A stretch of DNA of 64,000 nucleotides, from positions 1 to 64,000 of the forward strand of contig JASEET010000006.1 of NCBI GenBank assembly GCA_030019335.1. Reading direction: 5' to 3'. Every line of letters starts with the position of its first letter. The first letter of the stretch is position 1. Below are positions 49,463-59,212 of the stretch, one piece after another. Under the pieces are notes generated by a model. It saw nothing but the letters and a program-made list of their open reading frames with translations, searched no databases and was not told the origin of the DNA. Position numbers and translations under genes: made by a program. Origin of the DNA: Candidatus Bathyarchaeia archaeon. Lineage in GTDB: Archaea > Thermoproteota > Bathyarchaeia > Bathyarchaeales > Bathycorpusculaceae.

Positions 49463-50478
49463 AAATTGGCTTTAAACTTAACAAAATCTTCCTTATATAA
49501 AATGCCGTCTTCACAAATGATGGCTGTCACATATTTTAACGGGGTTACGTCGAAGGCTGGATTTAGAACGTTCGCCCCTTCAGGAGCAATCCTTTGTGAA
49601 CCTACATACATAACTTCTTCTGACGGTCTTTCCTCGATAACAATCTCTGCTGAAGTGTGTGCTAGGTCAAAGGTTGACTTCGGAGCTGCAACATAAAACG
49701 GAATATTATGTCCCTTGGCTAAAACCGCTATAGCATACGTTCCAATCTTGTTAATTACTGCATCCTGAACTATTCTGTCAGCTCCAACTATAACCTTGCT
49801 AACCAGTCGCTTATACATGATGTAACCCACCATGCTATCAGTAATTAATGTGACTGGTATACCATCACGTTTCAGCTCATAAGCCGTCAACCTAGCTCCC
49901 TGCAGTTTCGGCCGCGTCTCAGTTGCAACCACCTTAATCCTTTTCCCTTGCTCCCAAGCAGCCCTTATCACACCCAGAGCAGTGCCATACTCAACAGTAG
50001 CCAAGGCACCAGCATTGCAGTGCGTTAAAATAACATCTCCATCACGAATAAGTTCAGAGCCAAACCTGCCAATTAAATGGTTTGCCGCTGCGTTCTCATC
50101 AGCTATTCTCTGCGCCTCCTCAACAACAAATAAGGCTAAATCTCTGGCGCTTCCAGAAAAACCTCTTACTTTATCCAGAATTCTATCTATCGCCCAAAAA
50201 AGATTAACAGCCGTTGGTCTCGTTTCCTTCAAATTTTCCGCCGCGTTCTCCAACTCATCAATTAGTTCCTCCTTCCTTTCCGATTTTGAGTGATAAGCCG
50301 ATAAAGCCAATGCAAAAGCTGCAGCCGCACCCAAAAGCGGGGCCCCCCTTATCTTCATAGTTTTTATCGCTTCAGTCACATCATCACATGTTTTCAGTTC
50401 CAAAAACACCGTCTCATGTGGAAGTCTCATCTGATCTATTGTTATGACTGTTCCGTCTCGCCATTCTATTGTTCGCAT
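49459..50478 (-). CDS. mtnA: S-methyl-5-thioribose-1-phosphate isomerase (MtnA) or R15P isomerase-like
   Basis: A 339-residue protein of the eIF2B-alpha/MtnA family: RGAPLLGAAAAFALALSA, LTHCNAGALATVEYG (catalytic Cys), VGADRIVQD and PFYVAAPKSTFDL. Archaeal members act in methionine salvage or, in the R15P isomerase branch, in AMP metabolism. The start ATG and family length match MtnA. The substrate is uncertain. Confidence 0.85.
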   Translation of the reverse strand: MRTIEWRDGTVITIDQMRLPHETVFLELKTCDDVTEAIKTMKIRGAPLLGAAAAFALALSAYHSKSERKEELIDELENAAENLKETRPTAVNLFWAIDRILDKVRGFSGSARDLALFVVEEAQRIADENAAANHLIGRFGSELIRDGDVILTHCNAGALATVEYGTALGVIRAAWEQGKRIKVVATETRPKLQGARLTAYELKRDGIPVTLITDSMVGYIMYKRLVSKVIVGADRIVQDAVINKIGTYAIAVLAKGHNIPFYVAAPKSTFDLAHTSAEIVIEERPSEEVMYVGSQRIAPEGANVLNPAFDVTPLKYVTAIICEDGILYKEDFVKFKANL

Positions 50479-50540
50479 ATTTAAGCCTCAGTAAACCGTT
50501 TTATGCACAGCGGTATAAAACTTGTTAAGAGTGAAAGGGC

Positions 50541-51248
50541 GTGAAACGGGAAAGCCTAAGGACTCTCGTTGAAAATTTCGGAAAGAGATATTCTGAAATT
50601 TTAGGCATAAATCTAACAGATGGAAGGGACGAGGAGATTTTCAAATGGTTTTTAGCATCCATACTTTTCGGTGCGCCGATAACAGAAACTTCAGTCATAA
50701 AAACCTACAAATGCTTCCAAAAACATGGTGTCTTAACCCCTAAAAGAATCCTTGAAACCGGATGGGATAGGCTAGTTGAAATCCTTGATGAGGGAAGCTA
50801 CACACGCTACGATTTCAAAACCGCGGACAAACTTTTAGAAGTCATGCGAAACCTCATAGAAAAATACAACGGAAGTCTTAACATCCTCCACGACAAAGCC
50901 TCTGATGCTAAAGATTTGGAAAAAAGGTTAAAGGATTTAGGGAAAGGCATAGGCGACGTAACTGTAAGCATTTTCCTAAGAGAACTACGCGACATCTGGA
51001 AAAAAGCCAATCCAAACCCCACAAGTCTAGTTATTCTCGCCGCCAAAAACCTTAAAATAGTAAAGGAAGAAATTGCTGAAGATGCGCTAAAAAAGCTGGA
51101 GAATTTCTGGGCTAAAAACAAGATAACGGGAAAATCCTTCATTAACTTTGAAACAGCCTTACTTAGATTAGGTAAAGACCTCTGTAGAAAGGAAAAATGC
51201 GCTGTCTGTCCATTTAAAAATGACTGCTTAAATCCTAAGGTGCCTTAA
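50541..51248 (+). CDS. HhH-GPD DNA glycosylase with Fe-S cluster
   Basis: A 235-residue endonuclease III-like protein. It has helix-hairpin-helix region LKDLGKGIGDVTVSIFLREL and a C-terminal four-Cys cluster CRKEKCAVCPFKNDC (4Fe-4S type spacing). The FKWFLASIL-type N-terminal helices match the EndoIII fold. It repairs damaged bases; the exact substrate is not identifiable. It overlaps the 3' end of gfcR by 14 bases, convergently. Confidence 0.8.
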   Translation: MKRESLRTLVENFGKRYSEILGINLTDGRDEEIFKWFLASILFGAPITETSVIKTYKCFQKHGVLTPKRILETGWDRLVEILDEGSYTRYDFKTADKLLEVMRNLIEKYNGSLNILHDKASDAKDLEKRLKDLGKGIGDVTVSIFLRELRDIWKKANPNPTSLVILAAKNLKIVKEEIAEDALKKLENFWAKNKITGKSFINFETALLRLGKDLCRKEKCAVCPFKNDCLNPKVP

Positions 51249-51975
51249 CATAAGTTATTACTTCTATTGGGCAACGCTCAGAAAGTTTCAATTTTTTCTT
51301 CCATTCATCTCCAACAGCTATAAGCGAGAAAACTCCTGAAATTTCGGCCTTCGCTTTACGAACCAAGTCAACTAGTGCAGCTTGAGTTTCTCCTGTTTTA
51401 ACCATGTCATCCACAATTAAGACACTGTCCCGCCTTTTAACCGCATCCTTCGGAATATAAAGCGTCATGGTCACTCCCGAATCTTTAAGCGCATAAGTTT
51501 CTTCCAAAAAGGCTTTAACCCCGACTTCTTTGTTTCTTTTTGCTATTACGAGGTTAACTCCAAGGGCGCTAGCAACCATAGTCGCCAAAGGAATCCCATC
51601 AACAGCCGCTGTCAAAACCTTTGTCACACGCTTTCCAGCAAAATTTGCAAGTGCATGGTTAGACGCTTGCTGAAGAATATTAAAATCGCCTATAATCTCA
51701 GTGTTATCAAAATATCCGTCCTCATTAAACCTTATTCTGTTACGAAGCTCCCTTTCCAAACCAACAAGTTTCGTCAACACCTTCCAAAGCTGCTTCGCCC
51801 TCGCAGTATTCGGCAAAACATGGCCTTTCGCGTATCTACTTAAAACAGTTACAGGCAAACCAGTCTTGGAGGACAACTCCCGGTATGTTATGTTTCTCTT
51901 GTACTTTGCAGTTCTAAGCAGTTCAATAGTCATTAACCGAAGTTTTAACTCTTCCGCATGTGTGCTCATAACCAT
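51235..51975 (-). CDS. gfcR: GfcR-type regulator, HTH plus phosphoribosyltransferase
   Basis: A 246-residue protein with an N-terminal helix-turn-helix (KRNITYRELSSKTGLPVTVLSRYAKGHVLP) and a C-terminal orotate-phosphoribosyltransferase-like domain with the PRPP motif SVLIVDDMVKTGETQAALV. In haloarchaea GfcR is a sugar-catabolism activator; in other archaea its function is unclear. The length and domain order match. It starts at ATG 51975. Confidence 0.85.
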   Translation of the reverse strand: MVMSTHAEELKLRLMTIELLRTAKYKRNITYRELSSKTGLPVTVLSRYAKGHVLPNTARAKQLWKVLTKLVGLERELRNRIRFNEDGYFDNTEIIGDFNILQQASNHALANFAGKRVTKVLTAAVDGIPLATMVASALGVNLVIAKRNKEVGVKAFLEETYALKDSGVTMTLYIPKDAVKRRDSVLIVDDMVKTGETQAALVDLVRKAKAEISGVFSLIAVGDEWKKKLKLSERCPIEVITYVKAP

Positions 51976-52066
51976 CCCTTATACATCGATAAGTCAAATA
52001 CCAAAGCGTTAACCATTTATTATTGCTTTAGCAATTTATAATTTCCGCTCGCAAATCGAACACAAG

Positions 52067-52159
52067 TGGCGGGTCCGCGGGGATTTGAACCCCGGATCTC
52101 CGGCTTAGAAGGCCGACGCGCTTTTTGGGACTATGCCATCCAAGCTGCGCCACGGACCC
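52067..52159 (-). tRNA. tRNA-Arg (TCT) with a 15-nt D-loop intron
   Basis: The minus strand has acceptor GGGTCCG/CGGACCC, D-stem GCGC/GCGC, anticodon loop with TCT, T-arm CCGGG..., and encoded CCA. The D-loop is expanded. A bulge-helix-bulge fits (TTGG with CCAA, bulges ATG and AAA), giving an intron at 52123-52137 and a mature D-loop AGCTTGGATA, matching standard tRNA-Arg. Confidence 0.85.
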
Positions 52160-52304
52160 GTAAGATTTCATATAAAATGTTGGATATAGTTTTATCTATT
52201 GCAGTTCCAATTTCCTGAAAAGCCAAAAATGACATATTTCTGTGATAGAAAAATCTTCCTTAAACTTTTTAAATACTAACTATATTTAATTATTTGGAGA
52301 GAGG

Positions 52305-52688
52305 ATGAGTGTGTCTGAGGTTCGAATAGGTGAAATTCCCATCCCTCTGATAAATTATGTGCACCTCATAAGGAATCGCAAGTCGCCATATTATGATATT
52401 GTTCAGTTTCTTTTAAAAGAGATGGAGATGCATTATGAAAAAGTGGGGCAAGGCTCCGAGACTGTTTACACAATTAATCCTAGAATTTTGCAAGAAGAGA
52501 TTGAAAAGAAGATTGAAAGTGAAAAATTGACTACTTTGAATATTTGTCGTTCAATTCTAGCTTTCTTATATGGAAGCAAACTTCATGAAGAGAAAGACTT
52601 CTACGTTACAACAACTAGTGGTGGACGGAGAAACTACCACATTAAGATTAATGCCCACACCTTAAATTTGATGTTAAGATTTGTATGA
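52305..52688 (+). CDS. hypothetical protein
   Basis: A 127-residue protein: IGEIPIPLINYVHLIRNRKSP, a predicted helical middle (ILQEEIEKKIESEKL) and a C-terminal NYHIKINAHTLNLMLRF strand/helix. A GGAGAGAGG lies before the ATG. I see no family. It ends 6 bases from the leuS stop, convergently. Confidence 0.55.
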   Translation: MSVSEVRIGEIPIPLINYVHLIRNRKSPYYDIVQFLLKEMEMHYEKVGQGSETVYTINPRILQEEIEKKIESEKLTTLNICRSILAFLYGSKLHEEKDFYVTTTSGGRRNYHIKINAHTLNLMLRFV

Positions 52689-52694
52689 CTTGTC

Positions 52695-55577
52695 TTACTC
52701 GATGTAAATTGCTGGTCGACATGGCATAGAGGTTACCGCTCTTTGCAGCGGGTCATAGCGTTCTTTGTCTTCTTCGTTATAAATTTTAATCTGTGCTTTG
52801 AATCTCTCTCCTAAAAAGTCCTCTGCATCCTCAATCACCTCTTTTTCGTTAAATGCCTTAATTTTCAACAGGATCTCTCTTCTTTTTTCCGGTATCCCGC
52901 TTACTTCCTTTACCATTTTTGAAGCAAATTTTGCAACTTCCTTAAGATTTCTCTTTAAATCCTCTTCCATAGCCAGTTCTTTCATAAGTTCGTTTAGCTT
53001 TACTTCCCCATACTTTAATTTCTCTAACACTTTAAGGTAAACCTTCCATTTCCATGAGCAAGCTGTGTAATAGCATATTTTTTGAGGGATGATTTTTGTT
53101 GCTTTTAAGATATTTAAAGTGTCTTCAATCACGTCTCTTATCAGATTCTCTTGTTCTTCTGCATGAATATCTATGTGTTCTTCATTTTTTTGCGGCCATT
53201 CTGCAAGCGAGATGAAGCTTTCCTCTTTCATTTCGCTCCATAATTCTTCGCATAGATGTGGTGCAAATGGTGCAAGCAGCTTCAACCACACTTTCAAGGC
53301 TTCTTTCAAGATTTTCGTTTCTATTTTTCCTTTTCTGCGCACATACCAGCGGAAGTCGTTCCAAATTTCGAATAGGGCTATTTCTAGAGCTGTTCTTGTC
53401 TTCATTTGTTCTAGGTTTTCGGTTACTTCTTTTATGCGATGCTGCAGCATGCTCGTTAACCATTTTTCTAGATGCCCGTTTTCTTCTCTCTCCGCGTTTT
53501 CGATTATGTTTTTTGCGAAGTTGTAAAATGATTCAAGTTTCCTTTGCATGTCTTTGGCATTTTCGCTTCTCCAGTCTGGGTCATCCATGCCTTCTGCACC
53601 CAGTAACAATGCACATCTTGTGGCGTCTGCACCATATTCTTTAATGGCGTTTTTCATAGTTACAAAATTTCCTAAATGCCTGTGCATTTGTTGGCCTTCA
53701 ATCATCAGCATGCCGTTTACTCCGATTGCTTTCGGCCAGTGTTCTGGTGGAAACAGTGCCACATGATGGAATATGAAGAATGTTAGGTGGTTTGGGACGA
53801 GTTCTTTCGCTGAGACTCTTAGGTCAACTGAGTACCAATATAAGAATTCCTTTCGCATTTCCCTTAGTATTTCAGCGTTTATCCCTGACTCTGCGGCTGC
53901 TTTTTCTAGGCTTTCTTTTCCGTAGAAAATGTAGTCGAATACTTTTTTTGTTAGCGTCTCCGGTTTTATGTCGTGTTGTCTTATGTGCTTGTTTATAGTG
54001 TAGAATGACATGTAGATTGTGGAGTCGCTTAAGGTTTCGATTATCCACCCTGGGCTCCATGATAGTGGTGTTCCAAGCCCTGTTCTTCTTGTACATGCCC
54101 ACTCTTTCAACCAGTCAATCACCGTTAGAAACCATCGAGTTGCTGTTTCCGGATAAATTTTCATTCTGCTCAATGCTTCTTTCGCTTTTTCCTTCCATTC
54201 CGGGTCTGAATATTTTAAGAACCACTGGTCCTGTAGAACTTTAACTACGCATGGCGTTAGGCATCTGCAAATAACTAGCTGTGGCAAGTTATACATGGAG
54301 TCGGCGATTCCGCGTCTCTCAAAATCCTCTATTAGATTTTCTTTAACTTTCCTAACCATTTTTCCAGCGTAGTCCATGCAGTTTTCTTTTAAGACTCCGC
54401 TGTGGAACTCCTTTTTGTAAATGATTTTAGTCGCCTCTTCAGCCTTCGGGTCATGCTGGTCTTTCACGCCTAATTGTTCCACAATTTCGATGGCTGGATA
54501 TTCGCCAAAACCCTCGACTTTAATCATGGAAATTGGCTTTATGTTTTTCACAGTTTCGGGTTCTATGCCAAACATGTGTAGGCTTTCTGGTTTTTCTTGT
54601 AAGTCTTTTAATGCCAGCCAGTCGTAAGGTGCATGTGCTGGAACGCTGTAAACTACGCCTGTGGCTTGTGCTGGGTCAACAAACCATCCTGGCAAAATTG
54701 GCAATTTTTCTTTTGTGACTGGGCTTTCAAAGGTTTTCCCTATGATTTCTCTGCCTTTCAGCTTTCGCTTTATTTCTACAGTTTTTCCTTGTTCTCTCAG
54801 TTTTTCAGCTGCTTTTCCGCTTATTACCCATACTTCGTTGTCTACTTGTGCTTCCACGTAGGTTGCTTCTGGATGAATCCAAATGTTTGTTACTCCATAA
54901 ATTGTTTCAGGTCGGAATGTCGCTGCTGGCAGATATGTTTCCTCATTTAACTTGAATTTTATCAGGGTATATTCTTCTGGTGTGACACCTTCTCCCTCTT
55001 GGCGGTCATGGTCTCCCGTTGGGCTTTGGCATTTGGGACACCATACGACCGGATGCGTTCCCCTTGTAACGTATCCTTCTGCTCTGAGTTTTTCATATTG
55101 CCATTCAATAAATTTCTGGAAGGCTGGCATAATGGTGTTGAATTCTCTTCTCCAATCAACTGAGAAGCCTGCTCGCTTTGCAGCAATTCTGCTATCGTTT
55201 GTGTAGTAAGTTGCCATATAAATCGGGTCAACGAATTTTTTGAGTTCCTCTTCTGGAACACCGTCCACTTCCCTTAAAACCCTTATGAACGCCTTATCAT
55301 CTTTTGCAACACGTTCGCTTGCTCCTATCAGAGGTTGACCTGTCCAGTGCCATGCCCATGGGAACAAGACATTGTAGCCCTGCATCCGCTTAAATCGTGC
55401 ATATGCATCTATTCGTGAGGCTGTGAACGCATGGCCTACGTGGAGTGGTCCGTTAATGTATGGGTATGGAAAGGTGACGAAGAACTTTTTCTTGTTTGGG
55501 TCTGGGTCTGCCTCGAAAATCCTTGCGTTTTCCCATGCTTTTTGCCATTTTTCTTCGATTTTTCTTAAAAATTCCAT
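52695..55577 (-). CDS. leuS: leucyl-tRNA synthetase with degenerate KMSKS motif
   Basis: A 960-residue archaeal-type LeuRS. HIGH is present as HVGH (PLHVGHAFT), a tRNA-editing domain follows (FRPETIYGVTN, VVYSVPAHAPYDWLAL), then the signature WACTRRTGLGTPL and the anticodon-binding helices. The second ATP signature, normally KMSKS, reads QMHRH: residues 629-637 are QQMHRHLGN where the family has KKMSKSKGN or KMSKSLGN. It may be an impaired paralogue, as the Sulfolobales LeuRS-I, or a functional variant. The start is ATG 55577, and the leuS and alaS genes are adjacent. Confidence 0.92.
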   Translation of the reverse strand: MEFLRKIEEKWQKAWENARIFEADPDPNKKKFFVTFPYPYINGPLHVGHAFTASRIDAYARFKRMQGYNVLFPWAWHWTGQPLIGASERVAKDDKAFIRVLREVDGVPEEELKKFVDPIYMATYYTNDSRIAAKRAGFSVDWRREFNTIMPAFQKFIEWQYEKLRAEGYVTRGTHPVVWCPKCQSPTGDHDRQEGEGVTPEEYTLIKFKLNEETYLPAATFRPETIYGVTNIWIHPEATYVEAQVDNEVWVISGKAAEKLREQGKTVEIKRKLKGREIIGKTFESPVTKEKLPILPGWFVDPAQATGVVYSVPAHAPYDWLALKDLQEKPESLHMFGIEPETVKNIKPISMIKVEGFGEYPAIEIVEQLGVKDQHDPKAEEATKIIYKKEFHSGVLKENCMDYAGKMVRKVKENLIEDFERRGIADSMYNLPQLVICRCLTPCVVKVLQDQWFLKYSDPEWKEKAKEALSRMKIYPETATRWFLTVIDWLKEWACTRRTGLGTPLSWSPGWIIETLSDSTIYMSFYTINKHIRQHDIKPETLTKKVFDYIFYGKESLEKAAAESGINAEILREMRKEFLYWYSVDLRVSAKELVPNHLTFFIFHHVALFPPEHWPKAIGVNGMLMIEGQQMHRHLGNFVTMKNAIKEYGADATRCALLLGAEGMDDPDWRSENAKDMQRKLESFYNFAKNIIENAEREENGHLEKWLTSMLQHRIKEVTENLEQMKTRTALEIALFEIWNDFRWYVRRKGKIETKILKEALKVWLKLLAPFAPHLCEELWSEMKEESFISLAEWPQKNEEHIDIHAEEQENLIRDVIEDTLNILKATKIIPQKICYYTACSWKWKVYLKVLEKLKYGEVKLNELMKELAMEEDLKRNLKEVAKFASKMVKEVSGIPEKRREILLKIKAFNEKEVIEDAEDFLGERFKAQIKIYNEEDKERYDPLQRAVTSMPCRPAIYIE

Positions 55578-55681
55578 GAAAGTTTCTGAACTGGTTTGTT
55601 GGCTATTAAATGTTTTGTTTTTATGGGTTGAGAACGCTGTCCCTCACGTTAAGCACCATAACTACTTATGCGAAACTTACT

Positions 55682-58483
55682 TTATTTCTTTGCTCCAGTT
55701 TCTAACTGTTTCCTCAGCACTTCTTCAGCTTTTTTGACAGCTTCTGGCAGTTTTTCGATTAATGTTCCGCCGCCCTGAGCAAAGTTGGGTTTTCCGCCGC
55801 CCCCGCCACCTATAATTGCAGAGGCTTCTTTGACTACTTCACAGGCGTCTATGCCTTTTTCCATGGCAGTTTTTCCAGCCATAACCATTATCCATGCATT
55901 TTGTCTATCTGCTCCATAAAATATCGTGACGGTTGCGTCGTCTCTTTTGATTATCTCGTTTGCTGTTTGAACCATGCGGTCAACATCAATTGTTTCCTTA
56001 AAGTCGCGCATCACAACTTTTATGCCTTCTATTTCTTTAATTACTTCCATCTTTAGTCCCCTGTCCACTACACCTTCCCGTATCGCTATCTCCTTAACGA
56101 GCTTTCTTTTCTCTGCGAGTGCTTCCTTTAATTCTCTGACGAGTTTCTCTGCTGTTTTATCCAGTTTCTCAATAGGTGCATTCAAGGTTTCTGAAAGTTT
56201 CCAGAGTAATTGCTCGTTTTTTTGCATAGCCTTCAGAGCCGGAATTCCAACAGAATATGTTAGTCTTTCCACGCCGTCTTGAATCCTTTCTGAATGAATT
56301 ATTTTGATAAATCCAATCTCGCCCGTGTTTTTCAAGTGAGTTCCAGCGCATGCCTCAATGTCCCAGTCTCCAATTTTTACAACTCGTATTTCTTTGCCTG
56401 GAACTGCTCCGCCTTGATATAACCTGAAACCATAAAGTTTCTCTGCTTCTCCTCTAGACATCCAAGAGGTTTCTACCAGAATATTTTGTGAAATCACCTT
56501 GTTTGCCAATGTTTCCATTTTATGTATCTCTTCTAAAGTGAGCCTACGGTAGTGAGAAATGTCCAATCTAGAACGTTTAACGCCCTTTTGTGTTCCAAAC
56601 TGCCAAACATGCTGTCCGAGCACGCGCCTTGCGGCACCATTAATTATGTGGGTAGCTGTGTGATTCTTCATGAGGCTGTGGCGCATATTCCAATCAATCA
56701 CTCCTTTGACAGTGTTGCCTTCTCTTGGAACAGTGACATCCTTTATCTTATGGACTATTACTTTGCCAACCTTTTGAACATCGACGACTTCAACTTTTTT
56801 TTCGTTAAAAATCAGATATCCTTTATCTGCTGGTTGTCCACCGCCCTCCGGGTAGAAACATGTTTTGTCAAGAACAACGTATCCGTTGTCTAGTGCTTTA
56901 ACAACTTTTGCCTCGAACTCTTTCATGTATTGGTCTTCATAGTAAAGCGGTTTGGTTTCTGCAAGATTTGAGACTGCTTTTTCAAGCATTTCTTCTGGTT
57001 TTGCCTTTTCCACTTTCTCAAGTGCTTCGTGTCTCTGAGCAATTAAAGCATAGAAGTTTTCCGGAATCTTCACCTTTAAATCTTCTTTTTCGGCGAATTG
57101 CTCAACGATTTCAGGTGGAAGTCCATGCGAATCATATAGCTCAGTTAAAGTTTCCACAGGAATTTCTTGAATATTCTTTGCTCTCAATTCTCCAGCGATT
57201 CGTTTTACCAGTCCTTTGCCTCTTTTTATTGTTTCTCCGAATTTTTCTTCCTCAACTGAAAGAATTTCCATTATTTCGTTTCGCATTTCCTTGAGATGTG
57301 GATAATCTTTAGACCAGAAGTCTATTTGCATCTCCATGATGTCGTAAAGCTTGTCTGGCATGCTCAGCATTTTCAGTAGCCTGTAGATTCTGCGGAAGAG
57401 GAGCCTAGCCAAGTATCCTTCTTGGATGTTTGATGGGACAACGCCTTCTGAAAGTATGAAGCTTAAGCATTTTGTGTGGTCTGCAACCGCGAATACATTT
57501 TCGATTGGAAGCAAAAACTCATCTAACTCGTTTATTTTCATTCCAACGATTTCTGCTATTTTATTTCGAGCTTCAAGTCTGCTTGCTGTTTTATCTAGGC
57601 TTACCAAGCCTGAAACTTCCGCTATTTTCGTCAGTAAATCCTTGTCAATTCTGCCTATCCCAGCCATTTCAAAAATTTCGCCAAGCAGGTTGCAGTAAAT
57701 CGCGTGAAAACAGCTTGGCACACCTTGGGAAAGCCATGAATACCTGTCTATGCCATAACCAGTGTCAACTGTCCGTATCGGCAACTTAACAAATTCGTTG
57801 TTTATGACTTTAAATTGCATGAAAACGAGCGTGGCAACTTCCAATCCTCGTATGATGCATTCAAGGTCTGGACCAGCGTTTCCACCGCCAACCCAGACGT
57901 CTTCCTTGTAGACAACTTCCTCAGAATTAACTCCCAACTCTTTTGTAATAAACTCATGATGGTATTTTACGGTCTGGTCTTTCCAGTAAACTTCCTTGTC
58001 CGGATAATTAAACGCGTGATGCCCACCCATTTCGAATACAGTTAGGTGTCTGCCAAAGGTTGGACCCGTGTTGGCTATGTCCACCATGCGGATGCATGGT
58101 TGAACTATAACAAGTGGATTTGCTGGTGGTGGAGCAATTCCTTCAGTTACGTATGGCTGAAAATCAATTATGCTTGCGTGTGTTAGGTAGATGTCGTCTC
58201 TCCATCTCGCTACTACGGGGTAAGGCTTTATGCGAGTATGTCCATGTTTTTCGAAAAACGATAGAAAAGTCTCCCGCATCTCACGTAGACTGTAGCTTTT
58301 TCTTGTTGGCGGATTATTTATAAAAGTGTAAAAGGCACAGCCTTCTAGAGTTGCTTCCCCACAAATTTCTTGGTCTGGATTTTGCGTCCAGAAGTATTCT
58401 TCGCATTTGGGACACAGTTTTCTAATGTAACCTGCTTCTTTAAAAAATGGAAGACTATACTCCTTCGCTGGAAACCTTTTCAA
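55682..58483 (-). CDS. alaS: alanyl-tRNA synthetase
   Basis: A 933-residue archaeal AlaRS. Catalytic core: RETFLSFFEKHGHTRIKPYP, VVARWRDDIYLTHASI, GPTFGRHLTVFEMGGHHAFN. Editing domain: HTATHIINGAARRVLG and CAGTHLKNTGEIG with the zinc Cys and His. C-terminal Gly-rich end: IIGGGGGGKPNFAQGGG. It charges tRNA-Ala and deacylates mischarged Ser/Gly. The N-terminal extension with a CPKC cluster (CPKCEEYFWT) is typical of archaeal enzymes. Confidence 0.95.
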   Translation of the reverse strand: MKRFPAKEYSLPFFKEAGYIRKLCPKCEEYFWTQNPDQEICGEATLEGCAFYTFINNPPTRKSYSLREMRETFLSFFEKHGHTRIKPYPVVARWRDDIYLTHASIIDFQPYVTEGIAPPPANPLVIVQPCIRMVDIANTGPTFGRHLTVFEMGGHHAFNYPDKEVYWKDQTVKYHHEFITKELGVNSEEVVYKEDVWVGGGNAGPDLECIIRGLEVATLVFMQFKVINNEFVKLPIRTVDTGYGIDRYSWLSQGVPSCFHAIYCNLLGEIFEMAGIGRIDKDLLTKIAEVSGLVSLDKTASRLEARNKIAEIVGMKINELDEFLLPIENVFAVADHTKCLSFILSEGVVPSNIQEGYLARLLFRRIYRLLKMLSMPDKLYDIMEMQIDFWSKDYPHLKEMRNEIMEILSVEEEKFGETIKRGKGLVKRIAGELRAKNIQEIPVETLTELYDSHGLPPEIVEQFAEKEDLKVKIPENFYALIAQRHEALEKVEKAKPEEMLEKAVSNLAETKPLYYEDQYMKEFEAKVVKALDNGYVVLDKTCFYPEGGGQPADKGYLIFNEKKVEVVDVQKVGKVIVHKIKDVTVPREGNTVKGVIDWNMRHSLMKNHTATHIINGAARRVLGQHVWQFGTQKGVKRSRLDISHYRRLTLEEIHKMETLANKVISQNILVETSWMSRGEAEKLYGFRLYQGGAVPGKEIRVVKIGDWDIEACAGTHLKNTGEIGFIKIIHSERIQDGVERLTYSVGIPALKAMQKNEQLLWKLSETLNAPIEKLDKTAEKLVRELKEALAEKRKLVKEIAIREGVVDRGLKMEVIKEIEGIKVVMRDFKETIDVDRMVQTANEIIKRDDATVTIFYGADRQNAWIMVMAGKTAMEKGIDACEVVKEASAIIGGGGGGKPNFAQGGGTLIEKLPEAVKKAEEVLRKQLETGAKK

Positions 58484-58559
58484 TTTTTAAACGCTCCAAC
58501 AAATGTGAAATCTCGTGTTTTCAAAGGATTAATGAGCCACGCACATTTAAACTATTTCA

Positions 58560-58868
58560 CTATCCAAGTTTAAAGCCGAGCACAAAACCGGCAATGAAAC
58601 TTCCCATGAAAGGTAAAAGAGATATAAAGCCGATAAGCCATGTTGCTGCTTGACCAGCAAAGCTAAGCAAACCCTCCAGCGCTTTCCAGAGTTCTGCGTA
58701 GTTTATGCTGATTATCCCACGTGTGCCCAAGTAAAGAAGGAAAGTTATGAATAAACCTATTAAAACAACTATTAACTTGCTTATTTTCTTCATGGCATAT
58801 CCAACTATGAAGCCGCCTATTCCGCCCACGCCTAACTGGTAAACTACTGAGGGTAAAACAGCACTCAT
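58560..58868 (-). CDS. FUN14-family membrane protein
   Basis: A 102-residue protein with three predicted helices, GVGGIGGFIVGYAMKKISK and LLPFMGSFIAGFVLGFKLG, the pattern of the FUN14 family. The ATG at 58868 starts just before this domain; the longer upstream frame is not family-like. Archaeal function is unknown. Confidence 0.75.
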   Translation of the reverse strand: MSAVLPSVVYQLGVGGIGGFIVGYAMKKISKLIVVLIGLFITFLLYLGTRGIISINYAELWKALEGLLSFAGQAATWLIGFISLLPFMGSFIAGFVLGFKLG

Positions 58869-58969
58869 CGAAGCCCTCTCTAAATATGCAACACAAGTTT
58901 GATTTAAATGCATATTGCTCATAAAATACAAGGCACATGACAAGAAGGAGGTGAAAAGCCACGGATGAT

Positions 58970-59209
58970 GTGCTGTGGATATACCTGCTGAACCTTTCAC
59001 TCACCCTAGGCATGTTCATTGTTTTAATTTTCCGAGCGTGGATTGAACTGAAGAATTACCGCATGATGTGGAAGGAGCTGGAATGGAGGCAAACATACCA
59101 AGCTGTTGGGCGCATACTCAAGGTTGAAAAAGACTTGTTTTCAAAAGTCGAAGGTGGAGACGAGTTATATCAACTGTTATGCGAAATGTTCAAGGTTCAC
59201 GGAGACTAA
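58970..59209 (+). CDS. small membrane-anchored hypothetical protein
   Basis: A 79-residue protein: one N-terminal transmembrane helix (LNLSLTLGMFIVLIFRAW), then a helical cytoplasmic part (YRMMWKELEWRQTYQAVG). AAGGAGGTGA lies about 20 bases upstream of the GTG start, farther than usual, so the true start could be non-standard. It ends 3 bases before the convergent tiaS. Confidence 0.5.
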   Translation: MLWIYLLNLSLTLGMFIVLIFRAWIELKNYRMMWKELEWRQTYQAVGRILKVEKDLFSKVEGGDELYQLLCEMFKVHGD

Positions 59210-59212
59210 ACT

